DNA of 37,307 bases from a virus (IMGVR_UViG_3300037042_001569:1-37307); one strand, 5' to 3'. Counted from the stretch's first letter, positions 25,448 to 33,663 are shown. Numbers and translations are program-made. The notes: generated by a model not told the origin, from the letters alone.

Positions 25448-27221
25448 AACCTATCTCCAATAACAACTCGTGCGCCATTTGTACGTACACATCATAATCA
25501 ACATCTAAAGGGAAAGACTCTGGTAAAGTCATTAAAGGTTTAGCACCTCCCGACATGGGAACTCGGTTAGAGTTCTTAGCATAATGAATGCATACATCTT
25601 TAGGAACCTCTGTTGAGTAATAGAATCTAACAGCCTTACCTAAGTACGTTGACTCCCATACTGCACCACCTGTAACTCTTCGTACAGTTACGAACTGAGT
25701 GATATCCTTGCAGTTCTTAATGCTTTGCTCAACTGGGATGTTTTTGGCTACACAAAGTGCTACAGCAGATTGGACAATAGAGCAGTTAGGGTTCTTAGCT
25801 AGACCTGTAGAAGTAAAGATACCTTTCCCTTTTATTTTCCCATCTGTCTTTACAGCCAAGTAATTATTGACGTCTCTTGATGCCAATTTCGAATATTCTG
25901 TTTCTTCTAATAAATAGCTTGTATCTAATTCCCAATCAAAGGCAATTCTGTCACAGGCTTCTAATAAGGAGTTGGGCGCATAACAAACAATACCATCTGT
26001 GTTAGCGGATACAATTTCAACACCTTCCGCTTCCATTCTTTCAATGAGCATGAGCAGAGCTAACTGCCCTGTAATGGTAGTTTGTAGTAGCAGGTCAGGT
26101 GCGTAGAGAAGGCTGTACTTAGAACCAAGCTTGCCGAACGAGCCATTCAAAAAAATCTTAAGTGTGTTAGCGACAACATCATCACCTCGCTTCTTAGCAG
26201 CGACACGTTCACTAACAATACCTTTATATAATGTTAAGAAGGGTTGACCCATATTCTTAGGTGACACTTGTTGCTGTAGAATTATACTAGGGTAATAAGA
26301 TACAACATCACGATCTTGCAAGAACCATCCTTCTTTTGCTTCAATGTATTGCTTCTTCTCACATGAGTGCAGTCCACCTATACCCATCTGGTACTTACGC
26401 CCATTGATTACAATAAGTTCTTTCTTTAACCAGTTCGGTAGTGTAAGTGCACCGTTAAGACCTAGAGTAAATTCTTCAGCAATAACCTGCTGTAAGATAT
26501 TGTTTAGTTGTGGTGTTTTAAAAGTGATTATCTTAGGGTCTAAGTATCTGAAAGTTTCGTCAGACTTTACATCAGGTCTTTTCAAATACTTACCTGTTAT
26601 CTTATACAACTCACTAGCAATTACTGCTTCAGCAATCTGAGCATCAGATTTAGAACGTAAGTCAATCTCATACTTCGCTGTCATTGTTTCACGCAGAGTG
26701 ATCTGGGGGAGCAGGGAGTTGTACAGCAGATAGGTTGTGTCTAAGTCGTTCTTACAGTAGGTGACAAGTTCTTGTCTTTGTTCTTGGGATATTGATGAGT
26801 CAGGCGCAATAGGTAAGTCTTGGATAGTAGGTGCTTTTAGTCTGCCACCGTAGATTTTAAGTGAGGCCATACCCGGAGCCACTTCAATAAGATCAATAGT
26901 ATTCCATTTGCGCATGTTTAGGCCGCTGCTTTTATAAATAGCCCACATGCTTGCGTTGGTATTGATAATAGTGTCGCAAAGTCCTTTTAACTTTTGATTG
27001 TCATAGCCAGCTAAGGCTGCAACTATAATAGGTATATCAAATTTGTTTGAATTAAAACCGATGGTTATGTGGTTCTTCATTAACCTTTCAACAAGCTCTA
27101 TATCAAGAGGGTGTCCTTCGTACATTTCTATGTTTATAACTTTACCTGTATCTACTGTCATTGCAGAGAGTAGAAAGTAATCTTGATAAACTTCGGTATC
27201 TATTATTATTTTCTTCTTCAT
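25437..27221 (-). CDS. Family B DNA polymerase with 3'-5' exonuclease
   Basis: This 594-aa protein copies the phage genome. The exonuclease is at 1-170: D8-T9-E10 (Exo I), GFNSNKFDIP (Exo II, D62) and YCKNDLDTTYL (Exo III, D159). Polymerase motif A is DVVSYYPSIIL (D305), motif B is KIFLNGSFGKLG (K355 to G366), and motif C is SANTDGIV (407-410), in which N replaces the first Asp of the usual DTD, as I recall in other phage members. It is short for family B and appears to lack a thumb extension of cellular enzymes. A terminator lies between it and the DUF2815 gene upstream. The stop is overlapped by the next small gene. Confidence 0.93.
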   Translation of the reverse strand: MKKKIIIDTEVYQDYFLLSAMTVDTGKVINIEMYEGHPLDIELVERLMKNHITIGFNSNKFDIPIIVAALAGYDNQKLKGLCDTIINTNASMWAIYKSSGLNMRKWNTIDLIEVAPGMASLKIYGGRLKAPTIQDLPIAPDSSISQEQRQELVTYCKNDLDTTYLLYNSLLPQITLRETMTAKYEIDLRSKSDAQIAEAVIASELYKITGKYLKRPDVKSDETFRYLDPKIITFKTPQLNNILQQVIAEEFTLGLNGALTLPNWLKKELIVINGRKYQMGIGGLHSCEKKQYIEAKEGWFLQDRDVVSYYPSIILQQQVSPKNMGQPFLTLYKGIVSERVAAKKRGDDVVANTLKIFLNGSFGKLGSKYSLLYAPDLLLQTTITGQLALLMLIERMEAEGVEIVSANTDGIVCYAPNSLLEACDRIAFDWELDTSYLLEETEYSKLASRDVNNYLAVKTDGKIKGKGIFTSTGLAKNPNCSIVQSAVALCVAKNIPVEQSIKNCKDITQFVTVRRVTGGAVWESTYLGKAVRFYYSTEVPKDVCIHYAKNSNRVPMSGGAKPLMTLPESFPLDVDYDVYVQMAHELLLEIGYVC

Positions 27222-27259
27222 GGTAGTCCTGTCGGGGGTAGCCCGTATATTTTAGTGAT

Positions 27260-27283
27260 AAAAAAGCCCTCCAAAGAGGGCTT
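27260..27283 (-). terminator. Rho-independent terminator between DUF2815 and DNA polymerase genes
   Basis: On the minus strand AAGCCCTC-TTTG-GAGGGCTT is followed by six T. It lies 18 bases after the DUF2815 stop and 38 bases before the polymerase start, so most transcripts from the promoter at 27901 may end here and polymerase would be made in smaller amounts. Confidence 0.85.
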
Positions 27284-27301
27284 AGTTTAGAGAGGTGTTA
27301 C

Positions 27302-27823
27302 TTATGCGAACATATCATCGTCATCCAACATCTCAAAGTCATTTACATCACCTGTTGAACCATCGGAAAATGGAGTTCCATCTTTAGCAAATTGCACAGC
27401 TAAAAGAGTAGAGTTAACACGTTTACCGTATGCATTGTTTTGAACCCAAAGGTCAATACTTGCATTAACGTAACAACCACCGTAAGGTTTGCCATCATCT
27501 TCAGTTAGTGGTGAACGGTCACGGTCAATAACAATAGGGCGTTTCTTAGTTGAACATTTGATTGAGTAACAACCTGCGTAACCATCATACTCAACTTCAT
27601 CGCCATCACGTAGGCAAAGTTTATCTGCAGGTACTTTTGCACCTTTGAGATTAGTTTTAACTAAATCTGCGATCTGTGCTTTAATTTCAGCGATTGAATC
27701 TGCGTGTTCTTCTTTGTTTAGAAGGAAGGTGCTTTCATATTTAGTCTCTTCACCGTTGAAACTGCCTTTTTTGAAAAGGCTTGGGAAGGATATACGAACA
27801 TTTTTTAGAATTATTTTAGACAT
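27302..27823 (-). CDS. DUF2815 protein, probable single-stranded DNA-binding protein
   Basis: The DUF2815 pattern is clear: KIILKNVRISFPSLFKK at the start, GDEVEYDGYAGCYSIKCSTK in the middle, PYGGCYVNASIDLWVQ, and AVQFAKDGTPF near the end. Like cellular SSBs, it ends in an acidic tail (MLDDDDMFA) that could recruit replication partners. Members of the family are regarded as SSB-like. It is 173 aa, a normal length, with the Lys-rich AAAGGA site before the ATG. It has its own promoter candidates upstream and a terminator after it, so it is likely made in high amounts. Confidence 0.9.
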   Translation of the reverse strand: MSKIILKNVRISFPSLFKKGSFNGEETKYESTFLLNKEEHADSIAEIKAQIADLVKTNLKGAKVPADKLCLRDGDEVEYDGYAGCYSIKCSTKKRPIVIDRDRSPLTEDDGKPYGGCYVNASIDLWVQNNAYGKRVNSTLLAVQFAKDGTPFSDGSTGDVNDFEMLDDDDMFA

Positions 27824-27840
27824 TTTATTTTCCTTTTAGT

Positions 27841-27873
27841 TTTAATTTAAGTTTTGATTTTAATTTAAGTTTT
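27841..27873. repeat. 18-bp A-rich direct repeat in the DUF2815 leader
   Basis: TTTAATTTAAGTTTT occurs at 27841-27855 and again at 27859-27873, within a run of TTTTAG blocks. On the minus strand it forms an unstructured A/C-rich leader before the ribosome site, which could aid translation of DUF2815. Confidence 0.6.
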
Positions 27874-27884
27874 AGTTTTAGTTT

Positions 27885-27930
27885 TTTCTACAGCGTGTTA
27901 AGTATATGTCAATAGTTACTCCTTTGTCAA
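27885..27930 (-). promoter_or_regulatory. Two overlapping promoter candidates for DUF2815
   Basis: On the minus strand two TTGACA hexamers (27925-27930 and 27907-27912) are followed by TATACT (27901-27906, 18 bases) and TAGAAA (27885-27890, 16 bases) respectively. They lie in the gap behind the DUF2800 gene. The first is the better match. Confidence 0.6.
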
Positions 27931-27937
27931 ATTTATT

Positions 27938-29062
27938 TTAATCAAAATCGCTTATGTCCCCAGAAGATATCTCTGGCCTATTGTCGCTCTCAGGAACCAT
28001 TGTGGGTTTACCTTCATGCTTACTTACAAGACCGTCAAGTAAACCTACTTTCTTCTTACCTAACAACTTCTCGGCCTGTGGAGCTGTAATAATTTTCTTA
28101 GGTGCAAATAGAGCTTCACCTAACTCTTCAAATAGAACTTGTTCAGCTTCTTGTGGATCAACCCAACTACGACTGCTTCTACCATGAACCAATTTATAAC
28201 CTGCAAACTCTTCACCTGCACTTAGTTTTTCAAAAGCTACTTCTTCAACACTATCCAACCAACTAATGATTAACTTTTTGTTATCAAGTGCAAAACGTAA
28301 ATCTCGCATTGATAACTTATCAGGTGATTTTGGAGTCACACTCATATCTGTAAAGTCAGCAACAAGTGCACTCTCAGTTAGTCGCATAAGTTCAGGACAG
28401 TTCGGTTTGGCCTTGCACCAGCGACATTGTGATTCACCAGCTACTCTAGGGGCATTTGGCATATCACACATAGCAGCGCGAGTTTTTACGTAGTCCCCCC
28501 ATGCAAGTAAGTCTACAGCAGATATTTCAAAAACTGATATATGGTCTAACCTCGGTTGCATTATGTGCAAGGTGATGGTTTCTATATCATATAGATAGCC
28601 AAAGTCTGCGATAGCACCAAGGGCGTATAACTTAAGTTGAGAGTTATCATCTGCGTCTACTCGGATACCTTGTCCGTACTTTAAATCTATGATATGTAAG
28701 GTTGTATCATTAATTGTAATAATATCAGACGTACCATACGCATCTGGAACCCAAGTGCTGAAGTCAACTTGCACTTCAACCATACGGTTGCCTTTTATAG
28801 ATTCTACATAGTCAATATAACTTTGCACATGCTCCACCATTTCATTATCAACTTTCCAACCCGTCTCAGGGATGATTTGATTAAGGTATGATTTAGCTTC
28901 ACGATTATTAACTAAACAAAGTTCAGCTAACGAATGGGCACTTGTCCCTTCCATTGCAAACTTTGAAGGTTTCTCAACAATATTTTCTTCGGCCTGTATT
29001 GAGCCCGGACAGTTTAACCATTTAGATGCTGAACTTGCGGAAAGTCTAGCGTGAGTTGTCAT
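27938..29062 (-). CDS. DUF2800 family PD-(D/E)xK nuclease-like protein
   Basis: The 374-aa protein matches DUF2800, a Cas4/RecB-like phage family found next to DUF2815. The start (HARLSASSASKWLNCPGSI) carries the first Cys of the cluster. GTSAHSLAELCLV contains the His of the core, VQVDFSTWVPDAYGTSDII then LHIIDLKYGQGI carry the D...DxK motif, and CRWCKAKPNC carries the C-terminal cysteines for an iron-sulfur cluster. Expected to be a DNA exonuclease or end-processing enzyme of replication or recombination. It overlaps the upstream gene's stop as ATGA. Confidence 0.93.
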   Translation of the reverse strand: MTTHARLSASSASKWLNCPGSIQAEENIVEKPSKFAMEGTSAHSLAELCLVNNREAKSYLNQIIPETGWKVDNEMVEHVQSYIDYVESIKGNRMVEVQVDFSTWVPDAYGTSDIITINDTTLHIIDLKYGQGIRVDADDNSQLKLYALGAIADFGYLYDIETITLHIMQPRLDHISVFEISAVDLLAWGDYVKTRAAMCDMPNAPRVAGESQCRWCKAKPNCPELMRLTESALVADFTDMSVTPKSPDKLSMRDLRFALDNKKLIISWLDSVEEVAFEKLSAGEEFAGYKLVHGRSSRSWVDPQEAEQVLFEELGEALFAPKKIITAPQAEKLLGKKKVGLLDGLVSKHEGKPTMVPESDNRPEISSGDISDFD

Positions 29063-29289
29063 TTTGTAACTCCTGATAATAGATTCAAGGCTGCAGGATA
29101 GAGCAGTGCCAACTCTTCGATGTCAATATTTATAGAGCAACCCTCAGTTGTTACAGTGAAATAGTGAGCCTCAGTAGTTTCGTTAAAAACTATACTTATA
29201 GACACATCACTTGATGCTGGTGAATCACTCTTTTTATGTATAGACATAGTGAGTGGCGAGTAACGGCATACGTCAGCATGATTAATCAT
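29059..29289 (-). CDS. Small hypothetical protein (76 aa)
   Basis: A beta-type protein (DVSISIVFNETTEAHYFTVT, then CSINIDIEELALLYP). ATGA overlaps join it to both neighbours. No family is recognised; the position in the DUF2800 operon suggests a replication-associated role. Confidence 0.65.
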   Translation of the reverse strand: MINHADVCRYSPLTMSIHKKSDSPASSDVSISIVFNETTEAHYFTVTTEGCSINIDIEELALLYPAALNLLSGVTK

Positions 29290-29708
29290 TTCAGTTTACC
29301 TTTAAAGACAGTTAGAGAGTCATAGAGAGATGGTATATGTGCATCATCAACCATCTTCAAATGCGTAGCTTTGTACAGGTTAAAGATTGCTTCAATACCT
29401 ACTTTATTCTTCTTATCTGATTGCACCAACTCGCTACACATAGTTCTAATAGTATCTCTCATTTCTAGTACACCCATAGTTACAGCAGGTTGTTCTATAA
29501 GTACATCTGCTGTAGGTGCTGGAGCATCTATAAATACTGGAATAGGTTTTTGCTTTACAGGTTTTACAGTTGGAGTTGGTACTGGCTCATCTTCGAGTAT
29601 ATACTCGGAAGCCATTTTGACACCAGTGTTTTGATTGTATTTTTCAATGGTACTGGTTAATTCTTCAATTGCAGTTGTCAAATCTTTAATGCTATTTTCT
29701 AAACTCAT
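29286..29708 (-). CDS. Phage protein, coiled coil plus proline linker (140 aa)
   Basis: The N-terminus (SIKDLTTAIEELTSTIEKYN) forms a coiled coil. A Pro/Thr/Val-rich linker (about 40-75) follows, then a helical C-terminal part from TMGVLEMRDTIRTMCSELVQ to the end. The whole arrangement recalls a frequent but unnamed phage protein found upstream of DUF2800. The AAGGAAAT site before the ATG starts the leftward early operon; the opposite strand begins the Cro-like gene. Confidence 0.6.
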   Translation of the reverse strand: MSLENSIKDLTTAIEELTSTIEKYNQNTGVKMASEYILEDEPVPTPTVKPVKQKPIPVFIDAPAPTADVLIEQPAVTMGVLEMRDTIRTMCSELVQSDKKNKVGIEAIFNLYKATHLKMVDDAHIPSLYDSLTVFKGKLK

Positions 29709-29803
29709 GATTTTAATTTCCTTGTGTTGGTTTGATTAATTTGTTAAGCTGAGGTCTACATAATACTTGATTTAAAAATTAATACAACAAAAAGGTGAAA
29801 GAA
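29709..29803. promoter_or_regulatory. Divergent control region between early operon and Cro-like gene
   Basis: This 95-base gap separates the leftward early block from the rightward cro/primase unit. On the minus strand TTGTAT (29782-29787) and TATTAT (29760-29765) are 16 bases apart. An imperfect inverted pattern (TTGATT, then AATACAA) at about 29767-29787 overlaps this promoter and may be the Cro site. No clear rightward promoter was found. Confidence 0.5.
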
Positions 29804-29992
29804 ATGAGAATGGACATAGTAAAGTTCTTCGGAAGTAAATCAAAGTTAGCATTAGCGTTGGGTGTGGAGCGTTCAGCAGTTACGCAGTGGATTAGGCGTA
29901 ACGCCATACCTGCAACTAGAGCGGTTCAGATTGAACAATTATCATGTGGGAGGTTCAAGGCATTAGAAGTAATGGCGTACTGGCCTGAATAA
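29804..29992 (+). CDS. Cro-like DNA-binding repressor (62 aa)
   Basis: It has the small helix-turn-helix of the Cro/YdaS type: DIVKFFGSKSKLALALGVER, then SAVTQWIRRNAIPATRAVQI, then EQLSCGRFKALE. It should bind the divergent region just upstream and repress the early operon, its own promoter, or both. ATG at 29804 has AAGGTG six bases upstream; a GTG three codons earlier is less suitable. No CI-type repressor is found opposite it, so it may act in a lytic timing circuit. Confidence 0.85.
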   Translation: MRMDIVKFFGSKSKLALALGVERSAVTQWIRRNAIPATRAVQIEQLSCGRFKALEVMAYWPE

Positions 29993-30011
29993 TTATAATA
30001 TTGGAGTTGCC

Positions 30012-32624
30012 ATGAATTTAGAAGAACAAATATTTCACATAGCGCAGGGCACAGACCTTGGCTATTGTGAAAACAAAGACGTTCGGTGGTCAGTCCTCTG
30101 CTCGCACTTTACCACACACAAAGAATCTTCATCTAAGTCGGGGTCATATTTTGTAGGAGGTTCCTTTAGGTTACCAGAGGGTGGTGATGGTAAACGATGC
30201 GCACGTAGAGATGAGAACCTTATAGATAGATGTCTATTGACATTAGACATTGATGATTCTGGTATGACACTTAATGAGTTGTCGTATGAGTTGGCGATGG
30301 GAGTGGGTGGGGCATTTGTTGCTTACTCTACTTACTCACATACAGCAGATAAACCTAAAATCCGTGTTGTTATACCTTTGAGTCAGGCAGTGACTGCTGT
30401 GCAGTATAGAGCATTGGCTGAGAAGTTTGTAGCAGGTTGGGGTGTTAAGTGCGATCCTTGTTCCTTCAAGCCTAACCAACTTATGTACATGCCTCGCTGT
30501 AAGTTCGGTGAGTTGGGTAATGCGTGGACGATGAAGGTCGATGGTGTGTGTTTAGACGTTAATGCTTTCCTAGCTGTTAGTGCTACAGCAGATTTGCCTA
30601 ATGGCGTCAATGTAACTATACCACCTAGTGTTACAGCAGATGCAGGGTTTGATCTTGATGATATTGATGATGATGTTGCTATACAAGGGTTGATGCTTGC
30701 AGTTGCGTCCGCGCCTTTGGATATAAGTGATTATGAAGTATCCGTGTACTTAGACGCATACCCAGCATTAGGGTCTGATTATCATGATTGGCTTGGTGTT
30801 GGTATGTCCTTGCACCACCAGTACAGTGGAGGGATTGAAGGTTTTGAGCGTTGGTTTGAGTGGTCAAACATAGGTGCCTCCGCACAGGGTGTTGATGTTG
30901 GGTGTGAGGATCTTGAAGATCGTGGGGACTTGTTACGCAAGTACAATGGCTTTGGTGGTCGTAGTAAGCCTCGTACTTTTGCTTCAGTAATCCACATGGT
31001 GAACGAGCAGGGTGGTCTTGATGACTCTGTGCTTGAAGATATACGTAAGGTTGATGGTGGTAGGTTTTACCGTGGGGCTGTGATCTCAGCTAACTCTGAA
31101 GAGTATGACCAGTTGTTGGTTGAGGCCTCTGAAGTTTCTGACATGGAAGGTTACGCTATCTTTAAAGATAAGATGTTGGGTATCAGTACTGTACGCCTAG
31201 GTGGTGACCTTAGAGCATCAATTGCTTCAGAGGTATGTTCTGCGATTGGTAAGAGTAAGGGTATGAGTAAGGCTGAGATAAAGAAGGCGATTACTCCAGC
31301 AGGGGTGGCTAATGGACAGTTGGTTAGTGATGTTGAAGTCGCTGAGTGGTCGATGGATTGGACGTACATAGAGATACAGCGTTTGTTTTATCACAAGCGT
31401 AGGAACTATGGTATTACCCGTGAGGCTTTCAATGCTAAGTTTGATCGCATGGAGGAGTGTGTTTCGGGGGGTATGCAAGCATCGCAGCTTTGTTTGGTGA
31501 TGTATAAGATGGAGACAGTGGTTGATACTATGTATTGGCCTAGTGGCGGTGATGTTATTATACATAATGGGAAGAGGATGTTGAACTCGTATCGTAGGCA
31601 GGGTGTTAAACCTTGCAAAGTGTTGGATAAGGATGGGGATGAATTGGTCGCGTTGTTTTTAGCGCACCTTGAGCATTTGATTGAGGATGCGGTTGAGAGG
31701 GCGATTGTCTTGAACTGGATGGCGTTTATGTATCAGAATCCTGGGAGGAGGGTTAATTGGTCGTTGGTGTTGCAGGGTACGCAGGGGTCAGGTAAGTCTT
31801 ATATTGGTAATGTGATGACGTTGTTGTTGGGCTCTAATGTGCAATCTTTGGATACGGGTACTATCTCAGGTAGGTTTACCTCATGGGCGACAGGTGCAAT
31901 ACTAAATATTGTAGAAGAGATTCGTATCTCGGGGACTAACCGATGGGGGATTATGGATAAGATCAAACCTTACATTACAAATGATCAGGTTATATGTGAG
32001 CGTAAGGGTCGGGATGTTATGACTCTGCCCAACTTTACATCCTATTTATTGTTAACTAATCATAAAGATGCTATCCCAATTGATGGTGAGGATCGTAGAT
32101 ACTGCGTGATCTATTCCAGATTGCAAACATCCGAGCAGTTGCATGATCATTTTGGTGGTGTTAAGGGTGTTTCTGACTACTTTGACACATTATTTAACAA
32201 GACACGGGCAAGACCTGATGCTTTAGCAAGGTTTTTTACAGACTATGTGGTATGCCCATCTTTTGATCCTTTTGGCAGGGCTCCTTATACAGAAGCTAAG
32301 GCTCAAATGATTGATCTTGCCGTGTCTGAACACAGAGACGTGTTGGATGATTTACTATTAAAATATCAGGATTTGCTAATTAATGATGAATTTGTTGATA
32401 TAACATATCTTAATATGCAGTGTGTTTTGAATGGTGACGAACTTCCAAAGACAAGATCACTCTCTTCGATGATGTTAGAAAAAGGGTATCGACCTATAAA
32501 AGGGAGATATTTTTATACTTATACGCCTCAACGAAAACATTACGTTTGGGTAAAAGAGGGGAAAAGTGATAACTATGCGATCAAAAAAGTTAAAGAAGGG
32601 TTGGTAACTTTAAGAATAATTTAA
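30012..32624 (+). CDS. Primase-polymerase/superfamily 3 helicase, VapE/D5-like
   Basis: This 870-aa protein probably primes and unwinds phage DNA. Residues 1-200 look like an archaeo-eukaryotic primase: LTLDIDDSG with D79 and D81, then FVAYSTYSHTADKPKIRVVI. Residues about 210-290 match PriCT-2 (ASAPLDISDYEV, DWLGVGMSLHHQYSGG). The C-terminal half is a helicase with Walker A GTQGSGKS (589-596), Walker B-like AILNIVEEI, and NHKDAIPIDGEDRRYCV. It follows the Cro-like gene by 19 bases. Bases about 30200-32050 use TTG, GTG and GGG codons more than the ends. The end has no separate domain. Confidence 0.9.
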   Translation: MNLEEQIFHIAQGTDLGYCENKDVRWSVLCSHFTTHKESSSKSGSYFVGGSFRLPEGGDGKRCARRDENLIDRCLLTLDIDDSGMTLNELSYELAMGVGGAFVAYSTYSHTADKPKIRVVIPLSQAVTAVQYRALAEKFVAGWGVKCDPCSFKPNQLMYMPRCKFGELGNAWTMKVDGVCLDVNAFLAVSATADLPNGVNVTIPPSVTADAGFDLDDIDDDVAIQGLMLAVASAPLDISDYEVSVYLDAYPALGSDYHDWLGVGMSLHHQYSGGIEGFERWFEWSNIGASAQGVDVGCEDLEDRGDLLRKYNGFGGRSKPRTFASVIHMVNEQGGLDDSVLEDIRKVDGGRFYRGAVISANSEEYDQLLVEASEVSDMEGYAIFKDKMLGISTVRLGGDLRASIASEVCSAIGKSKGMSKAEIKKAITPAGVANGQLVSDVEVAEWSMDWTYIEIQRLFYHKRRNYGITREAFNAKFDRMEECVSGGMQASQLCLVMYKMETVVDTMYWPSGGDVIIHNGKRMLNSYRRQGVKPCKVLDKDGDELVALFLAHLEHLIEDAVERAIVLNWMAFMYQNPGRRVNWSLVLQGTQGSGKSYIGNVMTLLLGSNVQSLDTGTISGRFTSWATGAILNIVEEIRISGTNRWGIMDKIKPYITNDQVICERKGRDVMTLPNFTSYLLLTNHKDAIPIDGEDRRYCVIYSRLQTSEQLHDHFGGVKGVSDYFDTLFNKTRARPDALARFFTDYVVCPSFDPFGRAPYTEAKAQMIDLAVSEHRDVLDDLLLKYQDLLINDEFVDITYLNMQCVLNGDELPKTRSLSSMMLEKGYRPIKGRYFYTYTPQRKHYVWVKEGKSDNYAIKKVKEGLVTLRII

Positions 32625-32639
32625 GTAAAGGGAAAAGGT

Positions 32640-32676
32640 TTAACCTTTAATAAGAAGTTAGCTTATTAAAGGTTAA
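32640..32676. terminator. Perfect 15-bp hairpin between convergent genes
   Basis: TTAACCTTTAATAAG and its exact complement flank a 7-base loop. It follows the primase-helicase stop by 15 bases and is 16 bases from the end of the opposing regulator gene. No T-run follows, and the stem is AT-rich, so it may be a weak bidirectional terminator or an RNA end-protecting element. Confidence 0.7.
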
Positions 32677-32692
32677 TGGTGGTTAAAGAGGA

Positions 32693-33019
32693 CTAATGGG
32701 AGGTATTGGCTAAGGCTTCTTCAGCGTCTTGTTTAGCTATAGCAGCTTCACGCTCAAGGATTTTGGCTTTAATAAAATCTTCCATGTTTATATTCATGAT
32801 AGGGCCATGTAATTTTCTGTTTCTTTCCTCGACACGTATTGCAATCCTCATGCGTAGCAATTCATTATGTTCGTCTACGCATTTAAATTCAGAAGGCCAT
32901 GTGTCTCTTAAAACAGTTTCTAACATAACTTTCATAGACACACCTTGTTCTTTTGCTTTGGCTCTAAGTATATTATGGTAGTGAGTTAAAATACCAACAC
33001 TGCTAAAATCATCGTGCAT
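32693..33019 (-). CDS. Ribbon-helix-helix-like regulator (108 aa)
   Basis: The N-terminal 50 residues have a ribbon-helix-helix pattern (VGILTHYHNILRAKAKEQGV, then SMKVMLETVLRDTW). The rest is a charged helical domain that could mediate binding of partners. ATG at 33019 is preferred over a TTG four codons earlier, although its ribosome site is weak. It follows a second, shorter protein of the same kind. Likely a repressor of the region on its right. Confidence 0.6.
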   Translation of the reverse strand: MHDDFSSVGILTHYHNILRAKAKEQGVSMKVMLETVLRDTWPSEFKCVDEHNELLRMRIAIRVEERNRKLHGPIMNINMEDFIKAKILEREAAIAKQDAEEALANTSH

Positions 33020-33046
33020 ATTATTACCCAATATTTGTGCGTTAGA

Positions 33047-33223
33047 TTAATTAAAAAGGTCGTTATCTTTGTTTTCTATAACCGTGATGAACTCTGATAA
33101 ATGTTCTCTAAGGATAATATCCAAGTAAATACGGGTTGAATATCGGTTTATTTTAGCTTGTTCCTTTAGTATTTTATATACTGTAGGGGTTAAAACTATT
33201 TGGCTTGTAAATTCTTCTAACAT
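33047..33223 (-). CDS. Ribbon-helix-helix-like small regulator (58 aa)
   Basis: This short frame has the same type of pattern as its neighbour: IVLTPTVYKILKEQAKINRY, then STRIYLDIILREHL. AAGGAAG lies before the ATG at proper spacing. It is the first gene after a palindromic operator at 33293-33353, so it may control that site. Both proteins may act as homo- or heterodimers. Confidence 0.6.
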   Translation of the reverse strand: MLEEFTSQIVLTPTVYKILKEQAKINRYSTRIYLDIILREHLSEFITVIENKDNDLFN

Positions 33224-33292
33224 AATATTCTTCCTTTTAAGATACGTAGTAAGTTTAGGATAGATCTAAAATAGAGATAATCTAAACATGTT

Positions 33293-33353
33293 AGATATAT
33301 ATAATAAATATATATCTGTTGTAAAGAATACTCTTTACAAATAGTTTGTAAAG
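33293..33353 (-). promoter_or_regulatory. Operator-promoter region with palindromes
   Basis: AGATATATAT-AATAA-ATATATATCT (33293-33317) forms a 10-bp stem. TTGTAAAG-aatact-CTTTACAA (33319-33340) is a perfect 8-bp inverted repeat, and a third half-site TTTGTAAAG is at 33345-33353. On the minus strand TTTACA within the palindrome lies a normal distance from TATTCT or TATATA. The layout fits an autoregulated promoter for the two ribbon-helix-helix genes. Confidence 0.6.
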
Positions 33354-33409
33354 TTAATTTTAAATAAAGTTAATATGTCATTTTGGGTAAGGTGCGTAGT
33401 TTAGGCAGG

Positions 33410-33663
33410 TTAGGGTGTTGATTTAGCTATCATTGGGGTTTTTTTACCTTTTAGGGTGGGTATTAGGGTGTTAGTTAAGTTATTGTTTTTTATATTCTTT
33501 CTTTCTTATACCACCCTAAAACCTCAAAACCTCAATAAGTAAATCATTCACAGAGAGGCTGTAGAATGAGTATAAATAAAAAGTATATATTAACAATATA
33601 ATCTTTATATACTCATATTATTCCCCCTAAACTGGAGGGGGTAGTGAAAACTTTAGGGTGTTA
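33410..33663. repeat. Interspersed TTAGGGTG repeats (4 direct, 1 inverted)
   Basis: TTAGGGTGTTG at 33410-33420, TTAGGGTGGGT at 33451-33461, TTAGGGTGTTA at 33463-33473 and 33653-33663, and an inverted CCACCCTAAA at 33511-33520. The inverted copy with the 33451 copy forms a near-perfect 14-base inverted repeat. Such a spread is like iterons or regulator sites. Confidence 0.7.

Noticed and set aside
30062-31618. Minus-strand frames opposite the primase-helicase gene
   Set aside because: Open because of the TTG/GTG-rich codon use on the other strand; no motif and no start site.
33410-33663. TTAGGG repeats as a telomere
   Set aside because: The motif is scattered, not in tandem, and lies inside the sequence. 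It fits iterons or regulator sites better.
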